From contig CP073340.1 of NCBI GenBank assembly GCA_018141845.1, positions 645,001 to 709,000 of the forward strand: DNA of 64,000 nucleotides, given 5' to 3'. Below the pieces are notes generated by a model. It did no database searches. It saw nothing but the letters and a program-made list of their open reading frames with translations, and was not told the DNA's origin. Position numbers and translations under genes: made by a program. Source of the DNA: Lachnospiraceae bacterium oral taxon 096. GTDB lineage: Bacteria > Bacillota > Clostridia > Lachnospirales > Lachnospiraceae. Position 1 is the stretch's first letter. The number at the start of each line of letters is the position of its first letter. This document shows positions 54,440-63,970 of the stretch, in pieces.

Positions 54440-54452
54440 TTTGATACTCAAA
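54440..54452 (-). promoter_or_regulatory. FabT-like palindromic operator
   Basis: A perfect inverted repeat TTTGA-N3-TCAAA, placed three bases after the -10 box and over the likely transcription start of fabH. The core is that of FabT (MarR family) sites in streptococci and related Firmicutes. No fabT gene is in this window, so the regulator is inferred. Confidence 0.6.
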
Positions 54453-54454
54453 AT

Positions 54455-54483
54455 ATTCTAATCCAGTAGCCAAATAATGTCAA
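54455..54483 (-). promoter_or_regulatory. consensus promoter of the FAS II operon
   Basis: TTGACA (54483-54478) and TAGAAT (54460-54455) are 17 bases apart on the minus strand, in the 86-base gap before fabH. Strong match to sigma-A. Confidence 0.85.
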
Positions 54484-54491
54484 GAAAAAAA

Positions 54492-55715
54492 CTAAATAAC
54501 CAAAGATCTGGCGATTTCGATGATCACATCTATGGCACTTTCCATAGTTTCTAGACAGGCAAACTCATATCTTCCGTGCATATTTTCCCCACCAGCAAAA
54601 ATATTCGGTGTTGGAATTCCCATAAATGAAATTTTTGAACCATCGGTTCCTCCTCTCACGGGTTGAATGATCGGCTCAATATTTAGTGCTTCCATTGCCT
54701 TTTTTGCCAAATCGACACAGCACATATCCTTTTCAATCACCTTCTTCATGTTGTGGTATTGATCTCTCATCTGAACTTTCACTCTCTCTGTGCCCAGTTC
54801 CTCATTCATTCGCCTAGCAATTTCTTCCACCAAGGTCTTTCTACTCGCAAATTTTTTATCCTCAAAATCTCGAATGATGTAGCTACTCCTTGCCTCTTCG
54901 ACATTTCCAGCAATCTCCATCAAATGAAAAAATCCTTCATAGCCCTCGGTGTGTTCTGGTTTCTCCTCCTCTGGAAGCTGGCGATGAAATTGCATAGCTA
55001 ACTCAATCGCATTGACCATTTGATTCTTTGCTGTTCCTGGATGGACATTTCTTCCAAGGAAAGTAATATCTGCACTAGCGGCTGAAAATGTCTCATACTC
55101 TAGTTCTCCAAGTGGCCCCCCGTCCATTGTATAGGCAAAGTCGACATTAAAATCCTTGACATCAAAGTGATCTGCTCCTGTTCCAATTTCCTCATCTGGT
55201 CCAAATCCCACTCGGATTTCACCATGCAAAACCTCTGGATGTTGATGGAAATATTCCATTGCCGTCATAATTTCTGCAATTCCTGCCTTGTCATCTGCAC
55301 CGAGCAGAGTATGGCCATCCGTAGTAATCAATGTCTTTCCCAAATATTTTTTTAAATTTGGAAATTCTACTGGATCAAGAACATACTCCCCATCACCAAG
55401 AGAAATGATTTGACCATTATAATTTTCAATAACCTGAGGTCTTATATTTTCTGCATTAAAATCTGCTGTGTCCATATGGGCCAAAAATCCAATTTTCTTT
55501 TTTGCCTTTGCATTCGCCCTCAATGTGCCTACAATATAGCCATTGCTTAAATAGTGAATATCCTCTAGCCCTACAGCTTCCATCTGTGGCCACAAAATAT
55601 TCTTAGCAAAATCTTCTTGACTCTTTGTACTTGGTATGCTCTGACTGTTTTCATCACTTCTTGTGTTGACTTTGACATAACCTAAAAATCTTTCCAATAA
55701 ATTTGTATACTTCAT
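54492..55715 (-). CDS. pepT: peptidase T (tripeptidase)
   Basis: Cytosolic zinc aminotripeptidase, 407 residues, of the M20 family. Metal and active-site motifs are visible: [10 protein letters not shown] (His, Asp), [20 protein letters not shown] (bridging Asp), [16 protein letters not shown] (catalytic Glu pair), [28 protein letters not shown] and [10 protein letters not shown]. It is the last gene of the leftward unit that starts near 63116, 11 bases after rsmI, and it ends just before the fabH promoter. Confidence 0.95.
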   Translation of the reverse strand: MKYTNLLERFLGYVKVNTRSDENSQSIPSTKSQEDFAKNILWPQMEAVGLEDIHYLSNGYIVGTLRANAKAKKKIGFLAHMDTADFNAENIRPQVIENYNGQIISLGDGEYVLDPVEFPNLKKYLGKTLITTDGHTLLGADDKAGIAEIMTAMEYFHQHPEVLHGEIRVGFGPDEEIGTGADHFDVKDFNVDFAYTMDGGPLGELEYETFSAASADITFLGRNVHPGTAKNQMVNAIELAMQFHRQLPEEEKPEHTEGYEGFFHLMEIAGNVEEARSSYIIRDFEDKKFASRKTLVEEIARRMNEELGTERVKVQMRDQYHNMKKVIEKDMCCVDLAKKAMEALNIEPIIQPVRGGTDGSKISFMGIPTPNIFAGGENMHGRYEFACLETMESAIDVIIEIARSLVI

Positions 55716-55726
55716 ATTCCTCCTCT

Positions 55727-56578
55727 CTACTCTCTCAGCAATGCTTGATAAATTTCTCTCTTTGACACCCCCCTGTCTCTGGCGGCCATACGCATCGCTT
55801 CCTTGTGATCCATTCCTTTTTTCTCATAAAATGTCACATGTTCTGCAATGCTTAAGCTTTCCCATTCTCTTTGTTCTTCTTTGATGTACTCTGCATTACT
55901 TATTCCCTCGATGACTAAGACATATTCTCCCCTAGGTTGCAAACCATCCTCCTCATAGGCCTTTACAGCCTCACCCAGGCGAAATTGAAGCACTTCCTCA
56001 TGAAGTTTTGTCAGCTCCCTGACAATACTAATTTTTCTCTCCTCTCCCAGTACCTGCATCAGTAGTCGCAAAGTCTTCACTAAGCGATGAGGAGCCTCAT
56101 ATAAAATCATAGTTCTTGTCTCTCGCTTCATTTGTTCGAGAACCATTTCTCTTTCCTTTTTATCCACAGGCAAAAAAGCTTCAAATGCAAATCTCCTCGT
56201 TGGTAATCCACTCAGGGCGAGTGCACTCACACTGGCACTCGCTCCTGGAATGACACTCACCTTCACGCCATTTTCATAGGCAATGCGAACCAAGTCTTCC
56301 CCAGGGTCAGAAACTGCTGGCATTCCCGCATCCGTCACCAGTGCAATATTTTTTCCAGCCAATGCCTGTTCCACTAAAACCTGAGCCTTTTCAATTTTAT
56401 TGTACTCATGATAACTTGTCATAGATGCCTTAATTCCATAGTAATTAAGCAAATGAATTGTATTTCTTGTGTCCTCTGCTGCCACAATATCCGCACTTTT
56501 TAAAATTTCCAATGCTCTCATCGTAATGTCTTTTAGATTGCCAATTGGTGTTGCCACCAAATAGATGATTCCTGCCAT
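55727..56578 (-). CDS. rsmI: 16S rRNA (cytidine(1402)-2'-O)-methyltransferase RsmI
   Basis: Methylates the ribose of C1402 in 16S rRNA. 283 residues with the start [50 protein letters not shown], the [16 protein letters not shown] segment and ALYEAP-like ILYEAPHRL. It follows trmN6 by 8 bases; this neighbourhood with yabB-like and yabC-like genes is conserved in Firmicutes. Confidence 0.96.
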   Translation of the reverse strand: MAGIIYLVATPIGNLKDITMRALEILKSADIVAAEDTRNTIHLLNYYGIKASMTSYHEYNKIEKAQVLVEQALAGKNIALVTDAGMPAVSDPGEDLVRIAYENGVKVSVIPGASASVSALALSGLPTRRFAFEAFLPVDKKEREMVLEQMKRETRTMILYEAPHRLVKTLRLLMQVLGEERKISIVRELTKLHEEVLQFRLGEAVKAYEEDGLQPRGEYVLVIEGISNAEYIKEEQREWESLSIAEHVTFYEKKGMDHKEAMRMAARDRGVSKREIYQALLRE

Positions 56579-56586
56579 TTTTCCTC

Positions 56587-57330
56587 CTAATATCCATAGA
56601 TTTCGAGCAATTGCTTGGTATATACTCCAGGTCTTTCGTATACAACCATTGCTGGTTCCAACTTTAGGAAATGCCCACCTCCCTTTGCTGCCTCAATCAA
56701 TACCATATTGGCCTCTTTATCTGCATAAGGATGAACAAAGCACATTCGCTTGGGTTCTAATTTGTACTTGCTCATCCATTCCATAATTTCGACTAAACGA
56801 TGTGGGCGATGAACCATAAAAAGTTTTCCATTGCTCTTTAACATCTTTGCTGCACTTTTGATGATGTCTTCCAGAGTGCAAAGAACCTCATGCCTTGCAA
56901 TGGCCAGTGCACTATCTGGATTTTTAATGCCATGCAAATCATTCATATAGGGCGGATTGCTGGTCACCACAGAAAAACTTCCCACAGGCAAAATTTCTTC
57001 CACAGATTTGATATCCCCACAGAGAATGCGAATTTTTTCCTCCAGCCCATTGACCTGCACACTGCGCCACGCCATATCGGCCATATCTTCTTGAATTTCC
57101 AACCCCACAAAATGTCTCCCCTGGCTCTTTGCTGACAATAATAAAGGTACAATACCTGTTCCTGTGCCAAGATCTAAGACATTCTCTCCTGGCTTTACCT
57201 TTGTAAATCCACTGAGCAAAACAGCATCCATTCCAAAACAAAATTTTGAGGGGTTTTGTATAATGAAAAGACCACTGCGCTCTAAATCATCCAAACGCTC
57301 TCCCTCTCTTAGCCATTGATTTTCGATCAC
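56587..57330 (-). CDS. tRNA1(Val) (adenine(37)-N6)-methyltransferase-like protein
   Basis: 247-residue SAM-dependent methyltransferase of the YabB/TrmN6 type. It starts with the family's ERLDDLERSGLFIIQNPSKFCFGMDAVLLSGF, has VLDLGTGTGIVPLLLS (motif I), FVGLEIQEDMADMAWRSV and the catalytic NPPYM of amino-methylating enzymes. Start ATG 57330 overlaps the ricT end by 4 bases. The exact RNA target is inferred from the family. Confidence 0.9.
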   Translation of the reverse strand: MIENQWLREGERLDDLERSGLFIIQNPSKFCFGMDAVLLSGFTKVKPGENVLDLGTGTGIVPLLLSAKSQGRHFVGLEIQEDMADMAWRSVQVNGLEEKIRILCGDIKSVEEILPVGSFSVVTSNPPYMNDLHGIKNPDSALAIARHEVLCTLEDIIKSAAKMLKSNGKLFMVHRPHRLVEIMEWMSKYKLEPKRMCFVHPYADKEANMVLIEAAKGGGHFLKLEPAMVVYERPGVYTKQLLEIYGY

Positions 57331-58265
57331 CTTGACACCTTCTTATTTTGAAACTTATTTGAAAAATTCTTTCTCTTTGCCCTTGTATTTTCCACTGTAT
57401 TTTCCACCACTTTTTCTGGCGGTTTTTGTGGAAAAATCCCCTTCTTTTTCTTGGTTACAGAGACAATATCATCCACCGAATATTCCAAAATTTCTTTCTC
57501 GTCATTTGATTTTTTTACCAAAAGACGCACTTTTTGTCGCAGTACATTGACGCCCATCACCACGCCACTACATCCATCCTTTGTCTCAACAAAATCTCCT
57601 TCCTTTGGCAGGGTACTATTGAGATACTCATAGGTTTGTGCTTCATTTTTTAGACAGCACATCAAACGGCCACAAACACCACTAATTTTTTGGGGATTTA
57701 GTGATAAATTTTGCTCCTTGGCCATCTTAATAGAGACAGGGACAAAATCAGACAAATAGCTGTGGCAACACAGTGGTCTTCCACAAGATCCCATTCCCCC
57801 CACAATCTTTGTCTCATCTCGAACACCCACTTGACGCAATTCAATGCGAACCTTAAAGATGGCTGCCAAATCCTTCACCAATTCCCTAAAGTCCACTCGG
57901 CCATCCGCTGTGAAATAAAACATCACCTTTGTTCGATCAAATGTATATTCTGAGGAAATTAATTTCATTTCCAGTCCATGTTCTTTTATTTTGTTTTTGC
58001 AAATTCGAAAGGCTTCTATTTCCTTTTCCCTATTCTCAGAAAGTAATTGCAAGTCCTCTGCACTCGCCACTCTACGCACAGCCTTTAATGGCTGAACCAA
58101 ATTCTCCTCGCCCACTTCTCGATTGGAAATCACAACGGTTCCACATTCCAATCCTCTAGCTGTTTCTACAATCACACGAGTGCCCACAACCAATACATCT
58201 TTTCCTGGAGAAAAATAGTAAATTTTCCCCACTTCTCTAAATCGTACACCAATCACTTCAACCAT
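57327..58265 (-). CDS. ricT: PSP1-domain regulatory protein RicT (YaaT)
   Basis: 312 residues from ATG 58265 (MVEVIGVRF); a GTG at 58274 is an alternative. PSP1 domain signatures: RFREVGKIYYFSPG, the middle TADGRVDFRELVKDLAAIFKVRIELRQVG and the cysteine set GGMGSCGRPLCCHSYL ... GVCGRLMCCLKNE, which in Bacillus RicT binds iron-sulfur clusters. RicT forms the Y-complex that helps RNase Y in mRNA maturation (family knowledge). A basic tail rich in Lys and Asn ends the protein. Overlaps holB by 8 bases, as in Bacillus. Confidence 0.94.
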   Translation of the reverse strand: MVEVIGVRFREVGKIYYFSPGKDVLVVGTRVIVETARGLECGTVVISNREVGEENLVQPLKAVRRVASAEDLQLLSENREKEIEAFRICKNKIKEHGLEMKLISSEYTFDRTKVMFYFTADGRVDFRELVKDLAAIFKVRIELRQVGVRDETKIVGGMGSCGRPLCCHSYLSDFVPVSIKMAKEQNLSLNPQKISGVCGRLMCCLKNEAQTYEYLNSTLPKEGDFVETKDGCSGVVMGVNVLRQKVRLLVKKSNDEKEILEYSVDDIVSVTKKKKGIFPQKPPEKVVENTVENTRAKRKNFSNKFQNKKVSR

Positions 58266-59253
58266 TATCCTCACCTACTTTCATCTCCATCAATAACATT
58301 TGCATAGCCAATTCTGCCTTCACATTCGCCTGAATCCGATCTTGTGCAAGATCCACTGCTTCTAAAATTTGATTTACCTTTGTCAAAGAATATTGCTCTG
58401 CCTTCTCCTTCATTGTCTTCATCTCAGTGAAAAAAATTAACTTTCTAACATCTGCTCCCACCAGCACAATTAACACATCTCGATACCAGTCTCGAATAAA
58501 TTGTAAAAATTCCGAAAAATTAGGATCTTCTTCCTTCATTTCTGCCAAGACCTTCACCATCTGCTCCAGTGTAAAGTTTCCGATATCCTTCAAAATTTTC
58601 ACATTTTTTTGATAGCGTATTCTTTTTGCTTCGTCCTCCAACAAGTTCTTTGCCCTCCCAAGATTTCCTCTCACATAGGTGGCATACTCCCTTGCCTGCA
58701 TATCCGTGATCGGATAACTTTCCTTGAGTTTTTGTGCGACCACTTCAACTGGTAGAGGCTGCATTCTCAAATGGATACACCGACTTTGAATGGTGTCTAA
58801 AAACACCTCCCTATTGGTGGTCAATAAAAAAATAATAACATAACTTGGTGGTTCCTCAATCGTCTTTAAAAGTGCATTCTGTGCCTGTACATTCATCCGC
58901 TCTGCATGATCTATAATATAAATTTTTACTGGTGCAGAAAACGGACGAATATCTACTGTGTCATTAATTTTACTTCGGATATCATCGACCGAAATACTCT
59001 TTTCTTTCACCAACTCAATAACATCGGGATGACTATGGGCAAGTACTTGACGACAAGCATGACAACATAAACATGGCGAATGTCCACCCTTCTCACAAAC
59101 AAGCAAAAGAGCAATGGCCTGTGCCAATGTCTTTTTTCCCATTCCCTCCTCACCAGACAAAATATAGGCGTGGGAAAGATGTGAAACTGCTCTCGCTCTT
59201 TGAAAATATGCTTTGATTTTTTCCTGTCCTACCATTTGATCTAATGTCAACAT
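58258..59253 (-). CDS. holB: DNA polymerase III subunit delta'
   Basis: Clamp-loader subunit, 331 residues. It shows the start MVGQEKIKAYFQRA, a P-loop-like GEEGMGKKTLAQ, the zinc cysteines (CEKGGHSPCLCCHAC), the Walker B region (KIYIIDHAERMNVQAQNALLKTIEEPP) and the SRC motif SRCIHLRM. Lies 20 bases after the kinase-like gene and overlaps ricT. Confidence 0.96.
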   Translation of the reverse strand: MLTLDQMVGQEKIKAYFQRARAVSHLSHAYILSGEEGMGKKTLAQAIALLLVCEKGGHSPCLCCHACRQVLAHSHPDVIELVKEKSISVDDIRSKINDTVDIRPFSAPVKIYIIDHAERMNVQAQNALLKTIEEPPSYVIIFLLTTNREVFLDTIQSRCIHLRMQPLPVEVVAQKLKESYPITDMQAREYATYVRGNLGRAKNLLEDEAKRIRYQKNVKILKDIGNFTLEQMVKVLAEMKEEDPNFSEFLQFIRDWYRDVLIVLVGADVRKLIFFTEMKTMKEKAEQYSLTKVNQILEAVDLAQDRIQANVKAELAMQMLLMEMKVGEDNG

Positions 59254-59273
59254 TTTTACTACCGCCCACTCTC

Positions 59274-59867
59274 TTATTTGTGCCTTGGTGGTTCCATATC
59301 TGCCTTAATTTCTTCCACACATCGATTCAAATTCTCATTGATATATCGCTTCTTAATTCCCGCTTCCTTTAATTTTTCCTCTGAAAAATCCTCTTCATCA
59401 GCCAAAAATCTTCTACACATTTCCGCATATCTTGGTCTCTTTTGCATAAATTCTCGATTAATCGCTCGCTGCAGACGAATGCCTGGGTCAACCTGAATGT
59501 AAATGGGGATCACCACATCTTCCCCAAAATATGCCTTAATCTTTTTAAAGGACTCCAATGTTCCAATAATTAAGAAATTTCTTGCTTCTAGGCGTTCCTT
59601 CAAGTGGTCATCAACTGTAGCATAAGTCCAAGGCCCATGCACAGTTTGATAGGTTCGCTTTTCAATTAAGCGATTTTCTTGTTCAAAGACACTCAATTCC
59701 TCCTCAGTCACATAATTATATTGAATGCCCTCTTTCTCCTCATCTCGACGAGGTCTTGTGGTATAGAGCGTGATTCTATTGGTCTTTGGACATTCTTCAA
59801 GCAATCGAGTAAAAATTGTATCCTTTCCTGTCGCACTCTTTCCCATTACATAATAAATCTTTCCCAT
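59274..59867 (-). CDS. guanylate kinase-like protein
   Basis: 197 residues from ATG 59867 (MGKIYYVMGKSATGKD) with GGAGAGGA upstream. The P-loop GKSATGKDT and the TTRPRRDEEKEGIQYNYVTEEE segment are guanylate-kinase-like; the GMP-binding Tyr/Arg positions are kept. It stands where Bacillus has tmk, but the sequence is closer to guanylate kinase. Short C-terminal region (RRFLADEEDFSEEKLKEAG). Whether it phosphorylates GMP or acts otherwise is open. Confidence 0.82.
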   Translation of the reverse strand: MGKIYYVMGKSATGKDTIFTRLLEECPKTNRITLYTTRPRRDEEKEGIQYNYVTEEELSVFEQENRLIEKRTYQTVHGPWTYATVDDHLKERLEARNFLIIGTLESFKKIKAYFGEDVVIPIYIQVDPGIRLQRAINREFMQKRPRYAEMCRRFLADEEDFSEEKLKEAGIKKRYINENLNRCVEEIKADMEPPRHK

Positions 59868-59884
59868 TTTCCTCTCCGACAATG

Positions 59885-61237
59885 TCAAAGCCCCACAATG
59901 TGGCAATGACTCCTTAAATATCTCTTGATAATTTCTATCTTTTCTTCACTCACAATTTCGCCAGGACGAAGAATTGGAATATCTGGCGGATAGGCATAGA
60001 CAAAATGATGTGCCCTGTCTCCCACAAAAAGAGAAAGGGTGATCTCTTCTCTCGGCCAGCACACAATCTCCCCCTTGTGTATGCGCCAATCAATATCTTT
60101 CATTGCATTCAGAAGACGATCGATACCCTCCTTGTCATCTCCTACCGTGAGCATAGCCAAGGTATACTCCACCCCACTCATCTCCGTCTCTATCGCATAA
60201 TCTCTTCTCAAAATTTCTTGCAATTGCTCGCCAAACATAGACTCACCATTTATTTTTGCCCCCAATACAAGTTTGGTCTGGTCAATCCCCGCTATATATT
60301 TTGTTTTGTCTTGGCCTGGATTCCAGCAAAATACATAGTTTAATTTGCCTATCTGAGCTCGAAATTCTTGTTGCCACTCCCACAATTGAGCAAGCTTTTT
60401 TTTACCCATTTCATCCATATACCGAATAGCCCCATCAATGGCTGACATCAAAATATAGGAGGGGGAACTCGTTTCAAAAAAAGTTAGACTTCTTTCCATT
60501 TCATCTCTAGAAATCATTTCTCCCTGAATATGCAATATTGCAGTCTGTGTCAGAGATGGCAATGTCTTGTGAACACTTTGAATCACCAGATCTGCTCCAC
60601 AATCTAGTGCCGAAAAATTTTGTTCCTGTTTTAAAAAATGCAGATGTGCTCCATGTGCTTCATCAACAATCAATGGAATGTGATGTGCATGTGCAATATC
60701 TGCAATCTCCCTCACCTGCAAAATTACTCCTTCATAGGTTGGTGAAGTGACATAGACAAAGGCGAATTCATCTTTCTGCTCTCTTATCTTTTCCATCACC
60801 TTTTCTGGATTTAATCCAGCAGTTATTCCTATATCCTCAAAATATTCTGTATCAACAAAAATTGGCTCAAGTCCAAATAGCTCTAAGCCATGGTAAGCAC
60901 TGATATGTGCTCCCGGTGTCATCAGCACCTTCTTTTTTTTCCTGCTACAACAATGCATGGCACTCAAAATCCCACCACTGCTTCCATTAACTAAAAAAAA
61001 GGTATCCCTTGCCCCATAAACTTTGGCAGCATATTGCATGGCCTGTAAAATGATTCCCTCAGCTTGATGCAGATTATCTGTTCCCTCCACCTCTGTGACA
61101 TCTATGCTATAGATATCACAGAGCAAATCTTTGATGCAAATAGGCACATTTCTCTTGTGCCCTGGCATATGCATCGGGTAAATCCCCGACGCTGTGTACT
61201 TCCTCAACTTCTCTGCCAAACTCTCTTCTCTTTGCAT
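59885..61237 (-). CDS. Orn/Lys/Arg decarboxylase-family PLP enzyme
   Basis: 450 residues from ATG 61237 with GGAG six bases upstream. Fold type I decarboxylase: SGIYPMHMPGHKRN start, VNGSSGGILSAMHCC, LIVDEAHGAHLHF (PLP-binding Asp and His) and SVHKTLPSLTQTAILH with the Schiff-base Lys. It belongs to the YaaO/SpeA-like group; arginine or lysine is the likely substrate (inference). The usual C-terminal domain is present. In Bacillus yaaO precedes tmk and holB, and the order is kept here. Confidence 0.9.
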   Translation of the reverse strand: MQREESLAEKLRKYTASGIYPMHMPGHKRNVPICIKDLLCDIYSIDVTEVEGTDNLHQAEGIILQAMQYAAKVYGARDTFFLVNGSSGGILSAMHCCSRKKKKVLMTPGAHISAYHGLELFGLEPIFVDTEYFEDIGITAGLNPEKVMEKIREQKDEFAFVYVTSPTYEGVILQVREIADIAHAHHIPLIVDEAHGAHLHFLKQEQNFSALDCGADLVIQSVHKTLPSLTQTAILHIQGEMISRDEMERSLTFFETSSPSYILMSAIDGAIRYMDEMGKKKLAQLWEWQQEFRAQIGKLNYVFCWNPGQDKTKYIAGIDQTKLVLGAKINGESMFGEQLQEILRRDYAIETEMSGVEYTLAMLTVGDDKEGIDRLLNAMKDIDWRIHKGEIVCWPREEITLSLFVGDRAHHFVYAYPPDIPILRPGEIVSEEKIEIIKRYLRSHCHIVGL

Positions 61238-61238
61238 A

Positions 61239-63116
61239 CTAATCTCCGACCATTGGCATTGGAGATTTCTGATTAATATCAAGCACCAATGTTTGACTCT
61301 TTGTCGCATCCTGCAAATAGCAGTATAAAAGATTTCCCTCTGAAATAATCATCTTTACCTTGCTATTTGCAGGAGATCCCTTTGCAGCCCTTTGTGTATC
61401 GTCATTAATACTACTAAGTGTTCCCTCTCCAATACTATAGGCTGCTAACTTTCCGTAATTTTCATTCCCATCTGCATCTGAATACTCCACCATCACACTG
61501 GCATTTTCTGGGTAGTAGTACATCGTATCTACTTTCCCCTTAAATTGCCCTGTCAACTTGGTCTTTTTTTTATTTGTCAAATCCACTTTATAAATCTGAC
61601 TAATCGGTATCTTAGCAGCATCAAACCGAACTACAGTAGCATAGTAGAGATCATTATTTGCTACACACATATCGGTAATCCATTGCCCCTGTGTCAAATA
61701 CTTCTTCCCATCCAAGGTATAGATATTATTGTCCATCTTGACATTACTTTTCATCACTTGCATATTTCCAACTCTTGTGGGAATACGGCTGACTGTAGTA
61801 ATTTTCCCAGCATCAAGATTATAGATTCTTGTTCCTATTTGCTTTGTTGACCCTGACTCTGGATTGCCACTGGCATCTTTTAAAATGTATTGATTATTTT
61901 CTTCTCGAACTAAGGCCGTATCCACAGCTCCTGCAGCTGCCGCTGCTGTCGTCTCTGGAGTGGTCTGTGCTGCTTCTGTTCCCTGAATGGTTGCCTCATT
62001 GCTGGAAACAAAATAGAGCATCTTGTCGTCCTTACAATACCATACATTGTCCCCTACAATTACATATCCTCTTACCTGATCAGAAATCAGCTCCAAGCGA
62101 TTTTCTCCCTCTTTTAGGCGCATCAAATCGGGATACTGATTATTTCCCTCCTGCATTAAAAAATAATTCCATTCTCCATTTTTTACAATGGACTCATCAA
62201 TAATATGATTTTTTTGATCTGTAAGCCCATATTGTTCAAGCTGTCTGCCAAGATCAGTGTCATTGATTTCCAACGAATAATCTCGATTGATTCTTTCCAA
62301 AGCACCACGATCAGAAAAGGTGAAAATCTGCTCCCCTATTTGCTTTTCTCCTGTCACCATATATCCAGTGTCATCAAAGTAATAGAGCTGTCCCTTGTCA
62401 TCTAGCCAATTGTCTGTGACAAAATGTCCCTCTGGCTTTCGGTATCTCCATCCCTGTGTATATTGATTCCAACCAAACACTGGTTGCTGAGGATCAACTT
62501 TTGTCTCGGACTTTCCTCCTGATGTTGCCACTGTCGCCAGTGTTGTATTTATCGATGCCGTCGAGGATTGATTTGGAAATAGCTTGATAATGGCAATGCT
62601 GGCTGCCGTCACCAATACCGTTCCAGCCAAAAGGGCAATCATTGCTCTTCGATCCCCTTTTTTCTTTTCCCCTTGACTTGTCGAAGCCTCCTCCTCTCCA
62701 ATCACCAACTTTTCTAATGGTCCCATTTCATCTTCAATCTCTGGATTTAAAAACCCTAACTCATCCTCTATAGAGATGAGTACAGTTTCTGCCTTTTCTT
62801 CCAACCTCGAATGATGAACCATTCCATCAAAATCTTTAAACTCAGTAATTGGCTTTCTTGGATTATATTCAATTGAAACTTTTTCAATCACAGTGCGCAT
62901 CCATTCTCTTGTCAATGCTGCACTTGGAATTTTATCTGCATGATTCCAAACATCTTTATAAACTCTTTTTACAATTTCCCAAATATATACTTCATCACTC
63001 GATGTCGAATGAATATCCATATACGTGTCTTGATAAGTCAAAAGATAGAAGTCTTCAAAACCTTCCACAACACCATTTTTTATATTTTCAATGGCTTCTT
63101 CAATTCTACTTGCCAA
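61239..63116 (-). CDS. membrane protein with sigma-like N-terminus and cell-wall-binding-type repeats
   Basis: 625 residues, start TTG 63116 with AGGGGG upstream. The first ~85 residues (IENIKNGVVEGFEDFYLLTYQDTYM ... WEIVKRVYKDVWNHADKIP) resemble ECF sigma region 2 but lack a region 4. A charged linker leads to a membrane helix (about 158-180), then Ser/Thr linker, choline-binding-like repeats (W-x-Y-x-TDNW, GQLYYFDDTGYMVTG) at about 210-290, and a beta-rich C-terminal part that looks like repeated DUF5050-type strands (NDLYYATV, GNLLYCYLQD). The N-terminus would be inside and the repeats outside. Not a recognised named family; sensing role is inference. Confidence 0.75.
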   Translation of the reverse strand: MASRIEEAIENIKNGVVEGFEDFYLLTYQDTYMDIHSTSSDEVYIWEIVKRVYKDVWNHADKIPSAALTREWMRTVIEKVSIEYNPRKPITEFKDFDGMVHHSRLEEKAETVLISIEDELGFLNPEIEDEMGPLEKLVIGEEEASTSQGEKKKGDRRAMIALLAGTVLVTAASIAIIKLFPNQSSTASINTTLATVATSGGKSETKVDPQQPVFGWNQYTQGWRYRKPEGHFVTDNWLDDKGQLYYFDDTGYMVTGEKQIGEQIFTFSDRGALERINRDYSLEINDTDLGRQLEQYGLTDQKNHIIDESIVKNGEWNYFLMQEGNNQYPDLMRLKEGENRLELISDQVRGYVIVGDNVWYCKDDKMLYFVSSNEATIQGTEAAQTTPETTAAAAAGAVDTALVREENNQYILKDASGNPESGSTKQIGTRIYNLDAGKITTVSRIPTRVGNMQVMKSNVKMDNNIYTLDGKKYLTQGQWITDMCVANNDLYYATVVRFDAAKIPISQIYKVDLTNKKKTKLTGQFKGKVDTMYYYPENASVMVEYSDADGNENYGKLAAYSIGEGTLSSINDDTQRAAKGSPANSKVKMIISEGNLLYCYLQDATKSQTLVLDINQKSPMPMVGD

Positions 63117-63208
63117 GCCTACACCCCCTAATATAAATTATACTCTTGTACTAGTATATCGTATTCGCCAAAGGGGTGCAATAAAAACGAAAAATTGTCA
63201 TTATCAAC

Positions 63209-63248
63209 AACAAAAAAGGAGCTGTGAAAAATTCTCACAACTCCTTTT
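63209..63248 (-). terminator. terminator of the tRNA cluster
   Basis: AAAAGGAGCTGTGA pairs with TCACAACTCCTTTT (one mismatch); on the minus strand it is followed by six T. It lies just after the last tRNA, so it ends the tRNA transcript. Confidence 0.87.
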
Positions 63249-63256
63249 GTTTAACC

Positions 63257-63329
63257 TGAGACACCCGGGACTCGAACCCGGGACAACTTGATTAAAAGTC
63301 AAGTGCTCTACCACCTGAGCTAGTATCCC
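63257..63329 (-). tRNA. tRNA-Lys(TTT)
   Basis: 73 bases; anticodon loop CTTTTAA; acceptor GGGATAC/GTGTCTC with G-T pairs; discriminator A. Last gene of the cluster. Confidence 0.96.
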
Positions 63330-63354
63330 ATAAATCAGTATAGATAAAACAAAA

Positions 63355-63427
<73 letters not shown>

Positions 63428-63432
63428 ATAAA

Positions 63433-63506
63433 TTGCGGGGACAGGATTTGAACCTGCGACCTCCGGGTTATGAGCCCGACGAGCTTCCAGACTGCTCTAC
63501 CCCGCG
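63433..63506 (-). tRNA. initiator tRNA-fMet(CAT)
   Basis: 74 bases. CAT anticodon in loop CTCATAA with the three G-C pairs (GGG/CCC) in the anticodon stem, and the unpaired C1-A72 of initiators; T loop GGTTCAAATCC. CCA is not encoded. Confidence 0.96.
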
Positions 63507-63556
63507 TTAATATATAAACTCATCAGAAGCGGGGTACCGTCTCTGATGCAAAACAA

Positions 63557-63639
63557 ATGGGGGAAGGTGGATTCGAACCACCGAAGGCGGTGCCAGCAGA
63601 TTTACAGTCTGTCCCCTTTGGCCACTCGGGAATTCCCCC
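63557..63639 (-). tRNA. tRNA-Tyr(GTA)
   Basis: 83 bases with a long variable arm (class II); anticodon loop CTGTAAA; acceptor GGGGGAA with TTCCCCC, T arm GGTTCGAATCC. Confidence 0.95.
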
Positions 63640-63665
63640 TCACTTGCTGTTTTAGGCACAGCAAA

Positions 63666-63738
63666 AGCCGATGATCGGACTCGAACCGATAACCTGCTGA
63701 TTACAAATCAGCTGCTCTGCCAATTGAGCCACATCGGC
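63666..63738 (-). tRNA. tRNA-Thr(TGT)
   Basis: 73 bases; acceptor GCCGATG/CATCGGC; anticodon loop TTTGTAA (TGT); discriminator T. Confidence 0.95.
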
Positions 63739-63751
63739 ATATTGTGTAAAA

Positions 63752-63824
63752 TGGGACCTATAGGGCTCGAACCTATGACCCTCTGCTTGTAAGGCAGATG
63801 CTCTCCCAGCTGAGCTAAGATCCC
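63752..63824 (-). tRNA. tRNA-Val(TAC)
   Basis: 73 bases; acceptor GGGATCT/AGGTCCC with one G-T pair; anticodon loop CTTACAA (TAC); discriminator A. Confidence 0.95.
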
Positions 63825-63896
63825 ATAAGCAATACACACATATTATACTGTATTCAGATGACTTTGTCAAGCTTTTCAACCTTTCAAACATCTGAG

Positions 63897-63970
63897 CGAC
63901 CCGGATCGGACTCGAACCGACGACCTCCGCCGTGACAGGGCGGCGCTCTAACCAACTGAGCCACCAGGCC
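63897..63970 (-). tRNA. tRNA-Asp(GTC)
   Basis: 74 bases; acceptor GGCCTGG/CCGGGTC; anticodon loop CTGTCAC (GTC); discriminator G. First tRNA seen; the cluster may go on past the right edge. Bases 63971-64000 show nothing. Confidence 0.95.
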
